Made by a program: the position numbers and the translations under genes. A stretch of DNA of 8,621 nt. It comes from an uncultured Syntrophomonadaceae bacterium (GTDB lineage: Bacteria > Bacillota > Syntrophomonadia > Syntrophomonadales > Syntrophomonadaceae). Below, in pieces: positions 1 to 6,608 of the stretch (position 1 is its first letter; each line of letters begins with the position of its first letter). Location: NCBI GenBank assembly GCA_944391275.1, contig CALXSZ010000175.1, forward strand, positions 1 to 8,621, given 5' to 3'. Below the pieces are notes generated by a model, which saw only the letters and a list, made by a program, of their open reading frames with translations, was not told the DNA's origin and searched no databases.

Positions 1-1
1 A

Positions 2-667
2 GAAGCGCTTGAACCATTGGAATCCTTCTCCTCGTTTAATGCGTTTTTTACGCGACGATTAAAAAAAGACGCTCGCGTGTTTTCTCCTCATCCGGAAACG
101 CTGGTATCCCCCGGAGACGGACGAATACTGGTATTTCCCAAAATTCGCAGCGATCGCATTTTTCAAATTAAGGGAAGCGTCTACCGCCTAAAAGATTTGC
201 TGCAAAACGCCTCATTGGCCGCGCAATTCGAGGGGGGCGGCGGGATCGCATTGCGTTTGGCGCCGGTGGATTATCACCGTTTTCATTTTATTGAAGACGG
301 GCGTTCGGATCCCCCGCAAAAAATCTCCGGGAAATATTATTCGGTTAATCCAATCGCGATACGTTGCATTCAGGATATTTTTTGTAAAAACGCTCGTATG
401 CGGACGCTGTTTCACACAACAAGCGGACGAAAAATTCTTTATGTAGAAGTAGGCGCCACTTCCGTCGGCTCCATTGTTCAATTGCTGCCGAACGGCGGGC
501 CGGCTCAAAGAGGACAAGAAAAAGGATTTTTTCAATTTGGCGGCTCCACCGTGTTACTCTTTTTCGAACCGCACCAGGTGATATTTGACGATGATTTAAT
601 TGAAATGAGCGCGCGCGGAATTGAAACGAAAATTTCAGCGGGGGAACCCATTGGGAAATGGAAATAA
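2..667 (+). CDS. psd: Phosphatidylserine decarboxylase proenzyme, 5'-truncated by the window edge
   Basis: This enzyme decarboxylates phosphatidylserine to phosphatidylethanolamine at the membrane, the last step of PE synthesis. The frame is already open at base 2 and reads into the typical SFNxFFTRRLK block, so the true start lies upstream; the TTG at 17 is an internal Leu codon. Numbering from that TTG, SPGDG (Asp34) and DYHRFH (85-90) are the expected Asp and His of the self-cleavage triad. VGATSVGSI (145-153) is the conserved core strand. FGGST (174-178) is the processing site: Ser177 (TCC at 545-547) should become the pyruvoyl group after the chain splits into beta and alpha subunits. 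GGST replaces the LGST of the E. coli enzyme and is a form I know from clostridial-type enzymes. About 220 residues are visible, so the N-terminal quarter or so is missing relative to the roughly 295-residue clostridial proteins. The gene ends in TAA with no convincing terminator after it. Confidence 0.95.
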   Translation, partial: EALEPLESFSSFNAFFTRRLKKDARVFSPHPETLVSPGDGRILVFPKIRSDRIFQIKGSVYRLKDLLQNASLAAQFEGGGGIALRLAPVDYHRFHFIEDGRSDPPQKISGKYYSVNPIAIRCIQDIFCKNARMRTLFHTTSGRKILYVEVGATSVGSIVQLLPNGGPAQRGQEKGFFQFGGSTVLLFFEPHQVIFDDDLIEMSARGIETKISAGEPIGKWK

Positions 668-843
668 TGGAAACAACTCTTTTTCATTTAAAAGGCGTTT
701 GTCCCTGTGAACTTTCTTCCTTTCTCCCGTGGAAAAGAACCGCTTTTTGTTCTGCACCGCCACGAAGAGAAGCTAATGCATTTTCTTGTTTAAAATACTT
801 TATTCTTTCGGATCGGCAAGGCTACAGGAAGTTTTGCGGCGGT

Positions 844-879
844 TTTTTTCAAAAATTTTATAAAAATTTTAAAAATAGT
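844..879. promoter_or_regulatory. Phased A/T tracts resembling overlapping CodY boxes
   Basis: AAAAATTTT occurs at 851-859 and again at 862-870, an 11-base step, followed by AAAAAT at 871-876. Aligned to the CodY consensus AATTTTCWGAAAATT, bases 854-868 match at 13 of 15 positions. Offset windows at 844-858 and 865-879 match at about 11 of 15. CodY represses branched-chain amino acid transport genes in many Bacilli and Clostridia, so the position upstream of livK makes sense. Both mismatches in the best window fall in the centre, and any very AT-rich DNA can match this motif by chance. The phasing would also give curved DNA or an UP-like element without any CodY. Confidence 0.3.
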
Positions 880-950
880 CTCCCGAAAACTTCTATATTG
901 TTGTATTATTGTTTTATTATTGGTTTTTCGTTTTCTTTGTGTCCATTTAA

Positions 951-979
951 AGGACAACCTATTCTAAGATCGTTATGAT
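951..979 (+). promoter_or_regulatory. Candidate sigma-A promoter for the liv operon
   Basis: AGGACA (951-956, 4 of 6 to TTGACA), a 17-base spacer, then TATGAT (974-979, 5 of 6 to TATAAT). Transcription would begin near 986, leaving a leader of about 43 bases before the livK GTG. A poorer alternative is TTGTGT (937-942), 17 bases, TATTCT (960-965). The choice between them is an inference. Confidence 0.35.
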
Positions 980-1014
980 AGTCTTTCTGACGACTATTCA
1001 TAAATTTTATAGCA

Positions 1015-1022
1015 AAGGAAGG
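1015..1022 (+). promoter_or_regulatory. Ribosome binding site that sets the livK GTG start
   Basis: AAGGAAGG lies 6 bases before the GTG at 1029. The only earlier in-frame ATG (975) has no SD site, overlaps the candidate -10 box and would put about 18 non-signal residues in front of the lipoprotein signal. GTG is therefore the better start. Confidence 0.8.
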
Positions 1023-1028
1023 GTTTTT

Positions 1029-2231
1029 GTGAAAAAAAGTTTTAAAAGAAAAGCAATTTCTCTACTGACAACCGCTCTCCTGCTTGGTTCCCTGGCAGGA
1101 TGCGGAAACGGAGAAACGTCTACGGAAGATGGCGGGACAAATACCGCAACTTCTGGGGAAACGATTAAAATTGGTTTGAACATGGAGTTATCCGGCGACA
1201 CAGCAAGCTATGGAAGCAACGCCAGAGACGGCGCGATGCTAGCCATCAACGAACTGAATGCTGCCGGCGGTGTTTTAGGTATGCAGATTGAGCCGATTGA
1301 AAGAGACAACAAGTCGGACGCCGCCGAAGCGGCTACGTTATCTGCCGCGCTGATCGGTGAGGAAATTGCGGTACAAGTTGGTCCGCTAACCAGTGGATGC
1401 GTTAATGCAAGTATTCCCGTTCTGTCTGAAGCTGGAATTCCCATTGTCGCTCCTGCCGCTACTGCAGCCAACATCACGGTTGACCCGGATACGAATGAAG
1501 TAAGACCGTACGTCTTCCGCGTTTGTTTTATTGATCCTTTTCAAGGGACTTTAATGGCGCAGTTTGCTTTGGATTCCGGCTATACAACCGCAGCCATCTA
1601 TAAAGATACTTCCAGCGATTATAGTCAAGGTTTGGCGGAAAGCTTTAAAACGACTTTTGAAGCCGGCGGCGGTACGATCGTAGCAGAAGAAGGATTTACT
1701 TCCGGCGATCGGGATTTCCGTGCCACGCTGAATAAAATCAAGGGAACGAACCCGGAATTTCTCTATGTGCCCGGTTACTATCAAGAAGTGGCGCCTTTAA
1801 TCAAACAAGCGCGTGAAGCAGGTATTACGATTCCGATGGGCGGCGGAGACGGCTGGGATTCGCCAGATACTTTGTCTGTTGCCGGTGCAGACGCGCTGAA
1901 TAATTGCTTCTTTACCAACCATTATTCATCAGAAGACGCAGATGAAAAAGTCGTTGCTTTCGTGACAGCCTACAAAGCAGCCTACAATGACAAAACGCCA
2001 GATGCTTTTGCTGCTCTGGGTTACGATGCGATTATGGCAGTTGCCTCTGCTATTGAGTCCGCAGGCTCCGCTGATCCACAAGCGATTACGGACGCACTCG
2101 CTTCCTTAACAGATTTTGAAGGCGTAACCGGAACCATGACGATGGACGAACAACACAATCCCATAAAAGCAGGCGTTATTATCGAATATGTAGACGGCGC
2201 GCAAGTTATGAATACGCGAATTGAACCGTAA
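1029..2231 (+). CDS. livK: Branched-chain amino acid ABC transporter, substrate-binding lipoprotein
   Basis: Extracytoplasmic receptor of the importer encoded by the next four genes; it binds the amino acid and hands it to LivHM. Starting at GTG 1029 gives 400 residues. A basic start (KKSFKRK), a hydrophobic stretch (about 9-21) and the lipobox LAGC ending at Cys25 indicate a type II signal peptide and lipid anchoring. A Thr/Ser/Gly/Glu-rich linker (26-44) leads to a Peripla_BP_6 (type I periplasmic-binding) fold from about residue 45. That domain begins with IKIGLNMELSGDTASYG; GPLTSG (118-123) is the ligand-contacting loop of the family, and PGYYQEVAPLIKQAREAG lies in the second lobe. The family includes receptors for leucine/isoleucine/valine and also other amino acids, amides and urea, so the exact ligand cannot be read from sequence. 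The order K-H-M-G-F supports an amino acid receptor. The stop codon lies within the stem of the first downstream hairpin. Confidence 0.93.
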   Translation: MKKSFKRKAISLLTTALLLGSLAGCGNGETSTEDGGTNTATSGETIKIGLNMELSGDTASYGSNARDGAMLAINELNAAGGVLGMQIEPIERDNKSDAAEAATLSAALIGEEIAVQVGPLTSGCVNASIPVLSEAGIPIVAPAATAANITVDPDTNEVRPYVFRVCFIDPFQGTLMAQFALDSGYTTAAIYKDTSSDYSQGLAESFKTTFEAGGGTIVAEEGFTSGDRDFRATLNKIKGTNPEFLYVPGYYQEVAPLIKQAREAGITIPMGGGDGWDSPDTLSVAGADALNNCFFTNHYSSEDADEKVVAFVTAYKAAYNDKTPDAFAALGYDAIMAVASAIESAGSADPQAITDALASLTDFEGVTGTMTMDEQHNPIKAGVIIEYVDGAQVMNTRIEP

Positions 2232-2254
2232 TCGATTATTTTCGATTGCTTTTT
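2228..2254 (+). terminator. Terminator-like hairpin at the livK stop codon
   Basis: Stem GTAATCGA (2228-2235) pairs with TCGATTGC (2242-2249): 8 base pairs including one G-U, with a 6-base loop, followed directly by TTTTT (2250-2254). The TAA of livK is in the 5' arm. The stem is AT-rich, so it would be a weak or partial terminator; reading on into livHMGF is expected because no separate promoter for livH is evident. Confidence 0.45.
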
Positions 2255-2270
2255 ATGAATGATATTGGAG

Positions 2271-2301
2271 CGGGAAAGAGAACGGCGAGCTCTCTTTCCC
2301 G
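2271..2301 (+). repeat. Perfect 11-bp inverted repeat between livK and livH
   Basis: CGGGAAAGAGA (2271-2281) is exactly complementary to TCTCTTTCCCG (2291-2301) around a 9-base loop. The sequence that follows (TTGCTTATAAACG) has no proper T-run, so it looks less like a terminator and more like an RNA-stabilising stem that would protect the 3' end of livK mRNA. A partial attenuator is also possible. Confidence 0.65.
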
Positions 2302-2362
2302 TTGCTTATAAACGCTTTTAAAGTGAACCTTCTGACAAAAATATGGAAAAGTCATCTCGGAC

Positions 2363-2370
2363 AAAAGGAG
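2363..2370 (+). promoter_or_regulatory. Ribosome binding site that sets the livH TTG start
   Basis: AAAAGGAG lies 9 bases before TTG 2380. The frame is open back to 2302, but no upstream codon has an SD site, and that extension would begin right beside the hairpin and lacks family resemblance. Confidence 0.8.
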
Positions 2371-2379
2371 TGTTCCTCT

Positions 2380-3261
2380 TTGTTAAATTTTATACAACAA
2401 CTGATTAACGGGCTTTCTCTGGGCGCCATTTACGCTTTAATCGCCTTGGGTTATACCATGGTTTATGGGATTATTAAATTAATCAACTTTGCGCACGGCG
2501 ATATTATGATGGTGGGAGCTTATGTTGGTTTTTTCTCTATCACGCTGCTCGGGACAAACGTTTGGGTCGCCATGCTGTTTGCTATGCTCACTTGTGCCGT
2601 GTTAGGGATCATTATTGAAAAAGTCGCTTACAAGCCCCTGCGAAATTCCACCCGTATTGCGGCCTTGATTACAGCCATCGGCGTGTCGTTCTTCCTGGAA
2701 TACATAATGGTTTTCTTGCTAGGCGCTACGCAGCGTGTCTATCCGGCCGACGCCTTTCCTACGCAAACGTACCATTTTAGCGGCCTGCTGATGACCAATA
2801 AAGATATTTTCGTGATTGCATCCGCTGTTTTTCTGATGATTATTCTGCAATTATTTATCAAAAAAACCCGAACCGGGAAGGCTATGCGCGCCGTTTCTTT
2901 AGATCAAGACGCCGCCTCTCTGATGGGAATTAACGTAAACCATATTATTTCCGTTACGTTTGCGATCGGATCTGCTTTAGCTGCGGCAGCGGGCGTGATG
3001 TACGGCGTTTTCTATGGAACCATCAACCCGCTGATGGGGATGGTCCCCGGCATTAAAGCTTTTGTAGCGGCGGTTTTAGGCGGGATTGGGATTATTCCCG
3101 GCGCAATGGCCGGCGGATTTTTGCTGGGTATTTTGGAAACCATGGTTTCCGGATATGGAAACAGTTTGTTCCGCGACGCCGCCGCATACGGAGTGCTGAT
3201 TTTAATTCTCCTGATTAAGCCGACCGGTTTATTCGGTGAAAAATCCGGCGAAAAGATATGA
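2380..3261 (+). CDS. livH: Branched-chain amino acid ABC transporter, permease LivH
   Basis: One of the two membrane subunits that form the import channel with LivM. From TTG 2380 the protein has 293 residues, the usual LivH length, and starts LNFIQQLINGLSLGAIYALI, which matches how LivH proteins normally begin. It is almost wholly hydrophobic, with about eight membrane segments. GYTMVYGIIKLINFAHGD (about 24-41) is a family hallmark. The cytoplasmic loop with RAVSLDQDAASLMGIN (about 170-185) is the EAA-like region that docks on the ATPases. The gene ends 10 bases before livM, and its stop codon overlaps the livM SD site, so the two are probably translationally coupled. Nothing is missing compared with the family. 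Confidence 0.95.
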   Translation: MLNFIQQLINGLSLGAIYALIALGYTMVYGIIKLINFAHGDIMMVGAYVGFFSITLLGTNVWVAMLFAMLTCAVLGIIIEKVAYKPLRNSTRIAALITAIGVSFFLEYIMVFLLGATQRVYPADAFPTQTYHFSGLLMTNKDIFVIASAVFLMIILQLFIKKTRTGKAMRAVSLDQDAASLMGINVNHIISVTFAIGSALAAAAGVMYGVFYGTINPLMGMVPGIKAFVAAVLGGIGIIPGAMAGGFLLGILETMVSGYGNSLFRDAAAYGVLILILLIKPTGLFGEKSGEKI

Positions 3262-3271
3262 GGTGACGCAT

Positions 3272-4225
3272 ATGGAATTATTAAAAAGAAATCCGGCGGC
3301 TCTCTTCCTAAAAATTCTCATATTGGCGGGGATCTTTTCCGCGATACAGTATATGATTTCCTTTAAAATCCTGTCGACGTACTACCAAATGACCTTGACC
3401 ACTCTATGTTTAAATATTATCCTGGCCGTCAGTTTAAATCTCATTAACGGATTTACCGGGCAACTCTCTTTGGGGCACGCGGGTTTTATGTCCATTGGGG
3501 CGTATGTTTCGGTCGTTTTTACGCAAAACTTGGACGCGCCTTTCCTGTTGGCTCTTTTTATGGCTTGTCTGGGCGCCGCTCTGGCGGGACTAGTTATTGG
3601 AATTCCCACGCTGCGTTTACGCGGAGACTATTTAGCGATCGCGACATTGGGCTTTGGCGAAATTATCCGTATTATTTTGTATAATATTGAAGCTGTCGGC
3701 GGCGCGGCGGGTATTACCGGAATTCCTAAATTAACAACTTGGCCCTGGCTGTTCGGTTCAGTGGTTCTGACCATTTTAGTGATTAACAATCTTACGAATT
3801 CCAGTTATGGCCGGGCAATCGTTTCCATTCGCGAGGACGAAGTTGCTTCTGAGTTAATGGGGATTAATATTGTCAACTATAAAATTTTGGCCTTCATCGT
3901 CGGAGCTATGTTCGCAGGACTAGCCGGTGGATTATATGCGCACTTTTTCTATATTATCAAACCCAATACATTTGGCTTCATGAAATCCTTTGATGTTTTG
4001 GTTATGGTCGTTTTAGGTGGGCTAGGCAGCACCAGCGGAGCCGTCATTGCAGCGATTTTCGTTACGATTTTATCGACCGTTCTGCAATCTTTCCCCGAAT
4101 TACGTATGGTTCTTTATGCCATGGTGCTGATTATCGTCATGATCTTCCGTCCTCAGGGACTGATGGGAAACAAAGAACTCAGTTTCAAAATCCTGCGTAG
4201 GAAACGGGGGGAAGCCAAAAAATGA
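3272..4225 (+). CDS. livM: Branched-chain amino acid ABC transporter, permease LivM
   Basis: Second membrane subunit of the importer, partner of LivH. The start is ATG 3272, five bases after GAGGTGA (3260-3266), which overlaps the livH TGA; the open frame back to 3236 lies inside livH and has no better site. This gives 317 residues. NGFTGQLSLGHAGF (about 59-72) and LRLRGDYLAIATLGFGEI (about 115-132) are LivM hallmarks. REDEVASELMGIN (about 187-199) is the ATPase-docking loop. After an amphipathic N-terminus the chain has about eight to ten hydrophobic segments and ends in a short basic tail (ILRRKRGEAKK). It overlaps livG by four bases (ATGA), the usual sign of coupled translation. Confidence 0.95.
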   Translation: MELLKRNPAALFLKILILAGIFSAIQYMISFKILSTYYQMTLTTLCLNIILAVSLNLINGFTGQLSLGHAGFMSIGAYVSVVFTQNLDAPFLLALFMACLGAALAGLVIGIPTLRLRGDYLAIATLGFGEIIRIILYNIEAVGGAAGITGIPKLTTWPWLFGSVVLTILVINNLTNSSYGRAIVSIREDEVASELMGINIVNYKILAFIVGAMFAGLAGGLYAHFFYIIKPNTFGFMKSFDVLVMVVLGGLGSTSGAVIAAIFVTILSTVLQSFPELRMVLYAMVLIIVMIFRPQGLMGNKELSFKILRRKRGEAKK

Positions 4226-5010
4226 ATAATATACTTGAAATTAACCATTTAACCAAAACGTTCGGCGGCTTAAACGCCGTATCCGACGTCAATATGTACA
4301 TTGAGAAAGGAGAACTGGTTGGTTTAATCGGCCCCAACGGCGCGGGAAAAACAACTGTCTTCAATCTTATTACCGGGGTTTACCGCCCGAATGAAGGTTC
4401 CATCCTTTTTGACGGCAAAAGCATCGGCGGTCTTTCCCCGCACCGCATTTGTCGGGAAGGCATCGCACGAACGTTTCAGAATATTCGTCTATTTAAAAAT
4501 CTCACGGCGCTGGACAACGTCAAAATTGCTTTTCATAAAGAAGTCAACTATTCTCTCCTCTCAGCGGTATTCCGTACCAACCGCTTTTATCAAGGAGAAG
4601 ATCAGATTGAACAAAAAGCCCTTGAGTTGCTGGAAATTTTTCAATTAGGCGATAAACGGAACGAACTGGCCTCGAATCTTCCCTACGGCGAACAACGGCG
4701 GCTCGAGATTGCCCGGGCGTTGGCCACCGATCCCAAACTTTTGATCTTAGATGAACCGGCCGCCGGAATGAATCCCCAAGAAACCAACGCTTTAACGGAA
4801 TTGATTCATTGGGTGCGCGGGCAGTTTAATCTTTCCGTTCTTTTAATTGAACACGATATGAGTTTGGTGATGGGCTTGTGTGAACGCCTGTACGTACTAA
4901 ACTACGGTCAAATTTTGGCTAGCGGACTTCCGGAAGAAATTCGGAATAATCCGAAAGTTATCGAAGCATATTTAGGCGAGGAGGTGACGAAAGTTGTTTC
5001 TGGAAGTTGA
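4222..5010 (+). CDS. livG: Branched-chain amino acid ABC transporter, ATP-binding protein LivG
   Basis: Cytoplasmic ATPase that pairs with LivF to power uptake through LivHM. 262 residues. Walker A is GPNGAGKTT (37-45); the Q-loop is RTFQN (Gln86); the signature is LPYGEQRRLEIARAL (153-167), where PYGE replaces the usual SGGQ as is normal for LivG; Walker B is LLILDEP (173-179) with Asp177 and catalytic Glu178; the switch histidine is His211 in IEHDM. The insert of about 25 residues after the Q-loop (roughly 103-128) is also typical of LivG. ATG 4222 is preceded by a GGGGGGAA run (4205-4212) inside livM and overlaps the livM stop. The last residues overlap the start of livF by 17 bases. Confidence 0.96.
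   Translation: MNNILEINHLTKTFGGLNAVSDVNMYIEKGELVGLIGPNGAGKTTVFNLITGVYRPNEGSILFDGKSIGGLSPHRICREGIARTFQNIRLFKNLTALDNVKIAFHKEVNYSLLSAVFRTNRFYQGEDQIEQKALELLEIFQLGDKRNELASNLPYGEQRRLEIARALATDPKLLILDEPAAGMNPQETNALTELIHWVRGQFNLSVLLIEHDMSLVMGLCERLYVLNYGQILASGLPEEIRNNPKVIEAYLGEEVTKVVSGS
4978..4987 (+). promoter_or_regulatory. Consensus ribosome binding site of livF, inside livG
   Basis: GAGGAGGTGA contains the full complement of the 16S rRNA tail (AGGAGGTGA) and sits 6 bases before TTG 4994. It lies within the last codons of livG (Gly-Glu-Glu-Val-Thr), so it constrains both genes. It is the strongest SD site in the window and may offset the weak TTG start. Confidence 0.9.
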
Positions 5011-5701
5011 TCACATTGACGTCTATTACGGCGCTATTCACGCTTTAAAAGGTTTATCGCTGGAAGTAGAGGAAGGCAGCATCGTTACTCTAATCGGAGC
5101 TAACGGAGCAGGGAAAACGACCACTTTAAAATCCATTTCCGGGGTATTGCGTCCCAAAAACGGCAGTATTCGTTTCCAGGGAAAAGACTTAAATAAAATT
5201 CCTCCGGAAAAAATTGTCGGGATGGGAATTTGCCATGTTCCGGAAGGACGCCGGGTTTTTGCGTCGATGAGCGTCATGGAAAACTTGGAAATGGGAGCTT
5301 ATTTGCGCCGAGACAAAGCCGGTATCGCAGACGACTTGGACAATGTTTTCGAGCGTTTTCCCCGCTTGAAAGAACGCGTTAAGCAACTAGCCGGTACGTT
5401 AAGCGGCGGCGAACAACAGATGTTGGCCATTGGCCGCGCTTTGATGTCGCATCCTCAGTTACTTCTGATGGACGAACCTTCCATGGGGTTAGCCCCCATT
5501 CTGGTGCAGGAAATTTTCAATATTATAAAAGATATTAATCAAAAAGGAACAACGATTCTTTTGGTCGAACAAAACGCCAACATGGCTTTGTCTATTGCCA
5601 ATAAAGCGTATGTTATTGAAACCGGCCAAATTGTTCTTTCGGGCGACGCGCACGAACTCAGTCAGAGCGACGAAGTAAAAAAAGCTTATTTAGGCGGTTA
5701 A
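4994..5701 (+). CDS. livF: Branched-chain amino acid ABC transporter, ATP-binding protein LivF
   Basis: Second ATPase of the importer, partner of LivG. 235 residues from TTG 4994, the normal LivF length. Walker A is GANGAGKTT (35-43); the signature is LSGGEQQ (136-142); Walker B is LLLMDEP (156-162) with Asp160 and Glu161. HVPEGRRVFASMSVMENL replaces the usual Q-loop and VEQNAN (191-196) replaces the switch histidine with Gln193. Both are standard LivF features (the E. coli protein also has PEGR and VEQN), so they do not indicate loss of function. The gene begins inside livG and is followed after 39 bases by the CBS-ACT gene with no hairpin between, which suggests the transcript continues. 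Confidence 0.96.
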   Translation: MFLEVDHIDVYYGAIHALKGLSLEVEEGSIVTLIGANGAGKTTTLKSISGVLRPKNGSIRFQGKDLNKIPPEKIVGMGICHVPEGRRVFASMSVMENLEMGAYLRRDKAGIADDLDNVFERFPRLKERVKQLAGTLSGGEQQMLAIGRALMSHPQLLLMDEPSMGLAPILVQEIFNIIKDINQKGTTILLVEQNANMALSIANKAYVIETGQIVLSGDAHELSQSDEVKKAYLGG

Positions 5702-5724
5702 AAACAGGTTATACTTCTTTATTC

Positions 5725-5733
5725 AAAAGGAGG
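5725..5733 (+). promoter_or_regulatory. Ribosome binding site of the CBS-ACT gene
   Basis: AAAAGGAGG lies 7 bases before ATG 5741, an almost ideal site that fixes the start. The 39-base livF gap has no recognisable promoter or terminator. Confidence 0.85.
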
Positions 5734-5740
5734 TTTTTCT

Positions 5741-6385
5741 ATGCGAATTCGAGATCTTATGGCTACCAATGTAATTACCGTCCGGTTAGACGATAAAGTT
5801 TCTGAAGTGTTGCACATGATGAATATAAAAAAAATTCGCCGCGTACCGGTCGTCGAAAACGGTAAAGTGATCGGAATTGTGACGGACACCGATATGGACC
5901 GGGTCAGCCCGTCCGGAGCAACGACCCTCAGCAAGTACGAACTCATCTATCTCTGGTCGAAAATAACCATCAGGGACGCTCTACCCCGATATCAAAAGCT
6001 CGTTACCATCGGTCCGGACCATTATATTGAAGAAGCCGCCCAATTGATGAATCAACATCGTATTGGCGCTTTGCCCGTTATGGAAAAGGATCAACTTGTG
6101 GGGATCATTACTGAAACCAATATTTTCGACGGATTAATCAAGCTCATGCAGGTAAAAAAATCGCATACGCGCGTCGATCTTAAATTAGAAGATAAAGTTG
6201 GGACTCTCGCCGCCGTTACCAGCCTTATCGCCCAAGCCAATAAAAATCTTCTCAACAGCACGGTTTATGAAGATTCCGATCATATGTTCCGTCTGATCCT
6301 CCGAATTGAAGGACATGACACCGATGAAATTGTCGAAGAACTTCGTAGTAAATACGATGTTTTAGCAACTAAGAAAATGTTTTAA
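5741..6385 (+). CDS. AcuB-like protein: CBS pair plus C-terminal ACT domain
   Basis: A soluble 214-residue regulator candidate. CBS1 covers about residues 1-56 (IRDLMATNVITV, IRRVPVVENGKVIGIVTDTDM) and CBS2 about 76-134 (IRDALPRYQKLVTI, IGALPVMEKDQLVGIITETNIF); paired CBS motifs usually bind adenine nucleotides. The rest, from about 143, begins with VDLKLEDKVGTLAAVTSLIAQ, which has the strand-helix pattern of an ACT domain, a fold that often binds amino acids. The architecture and length match B. subtilis AcuB as I recall it, a protein linked to acetoin use, but the biochemical role is not settled and the gene is not next to acuA or acuC here. It lies 39 bases after livF and just before a strong terminator, so it is most likely the last gene of the liv operon. 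A role sensing ATP/AMP and a branched-chain amino acid is an inference. There is no DNA-binding domain, membrane segment or enzyme motif. Confidence 0.88.
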   Translation: MRIRDLMATNVITVRLDDKVSEVLHMMNIKKIRRVPVVENGKVIGIVTDTDMDRVSPSGATTLSKYELIYLWSKITIRDALPRYQKLVTIGPDHYIEEAAQLMNQHRIGALPVMEKDQLVGIITETNIFDGLIKLMQVKKSHTRVDLKLEDKVGTLAAVTSLIAQANKNLLNSTVYEDSDHMFRLILRIEGHDTDEIVEELRSKYDVLATKKMF

Positions 6386-6420
6386 CCCCTGTCCTTCATA
6401 GTTTTGCGGTACTTTTCCGA

Positions 6421-6465
6421 AGCTGTCTGGCATTGATTGACCCAGGCAGCTTTTCGATTTTTGTT
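6421..6465 (+). terminator. Rho-independent terminator ending the liv/CBS-ACT operon
   Basis: AGCTGTCTGG (6421-6430) pairs with CCAGGCAGCT (6442-6451) in a 10-bp stem with one G-U and an 11-base loop, followed by a T-rich tract TTTTCGATTTTTGTT (6451-6465). It lies 36 bases past the CBS-ACT stop. There is no T-run on the other strand, so it acts on + strand transcripts only. Confidence 0.88.
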
Positions 6466-6513
6466 ATAGAACTTTAGAGAGTGAAAGAAATCTTACACTT
6501 CTGCGTCCTATAC

Positions 6514-6533
6514 CATAAAAAGAATTTTTTATG
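6514..6533. repeat. Short perfect AT-rich inverted repeat upstream of the cvpA-like gene
   Basis: CATAAAAA (6514-6521) and TTTTTATG (6526-6533) are exact complements around GAAT. The element lies in the gap 6466-6608, where no clear promoter pair is visible; TTACAC (6493-6498) and TATGAT (6530-6535) are isolated look-alikes at the wrong spacing. It could be an operator or a chance AT-rich palindrome. Confidence 0.35.
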
Positions 6534-6608
6534 ATTGGAAGACTCTTGTAAGAACGGCTTCAGCGAATAAAAGAATCTATTGCGTGGATGAGAAGGGAAG
6601 CGATCGTT

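Larger units (their letters stand above)
668..1028. other. Non-coding gap between psd and livK
   Basis: About 360 bases without a credible gene. An open frame crosses it (658-978), but it has no SD site, starts inside the end of psd, and its product resembles nothing I recognise. The middle is very AT-rich, with repeated AAAAATTTT blocks (851-876) that are listed separately. The right-hand end holds the SD site of livK and a weak candidate promoter. I looked for the conserved T-box sequence and for a clear rho-independent terminator after psd and found neither; a T-run at 843-849 follows only a poor stem. Confidence 0.6.

Noticed and set aside
212..535. 107-codon minus-strand open frame
   Set aside because: It lies wholly within psd, whose + strand frame carries all catalytic motifs.
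736..753. Possible terminator hairpin after psd (AGAAC/GTTCT)
   Set aside because: Only five base pairs, with the T-run in the loop rather than after the stem.
658..978. Open frame of 106 codons between psd and livK
   Set aside because: It starts inside the last codons of psd, has no SD site, crosses the A/T tract region and candidate promoter, and its Cys/Phe-rich product resembles no family I know.
668..1028. T-box or other amino-acid riboswitch in the livK leader
   Set aside because: The conserved T-box sequence around AGGGTGG and its terminator/antiterminator pair are absent, and the likely leader is only about 43 bases.
4678..4725. Unusual ABC signature (LPYGEQ) in LivG
   Set aside because: LxYGxQ is the usual LivG form, not a degenerate site.
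5064..5596. Missing Q-loop Gln and switch His in LivF as a sign of inactivity
   Set aside because: Glu in PEGR and Gln in VEQN are the normal residues of the LivF family; Walker A, Walker B and signature motifs are intact.
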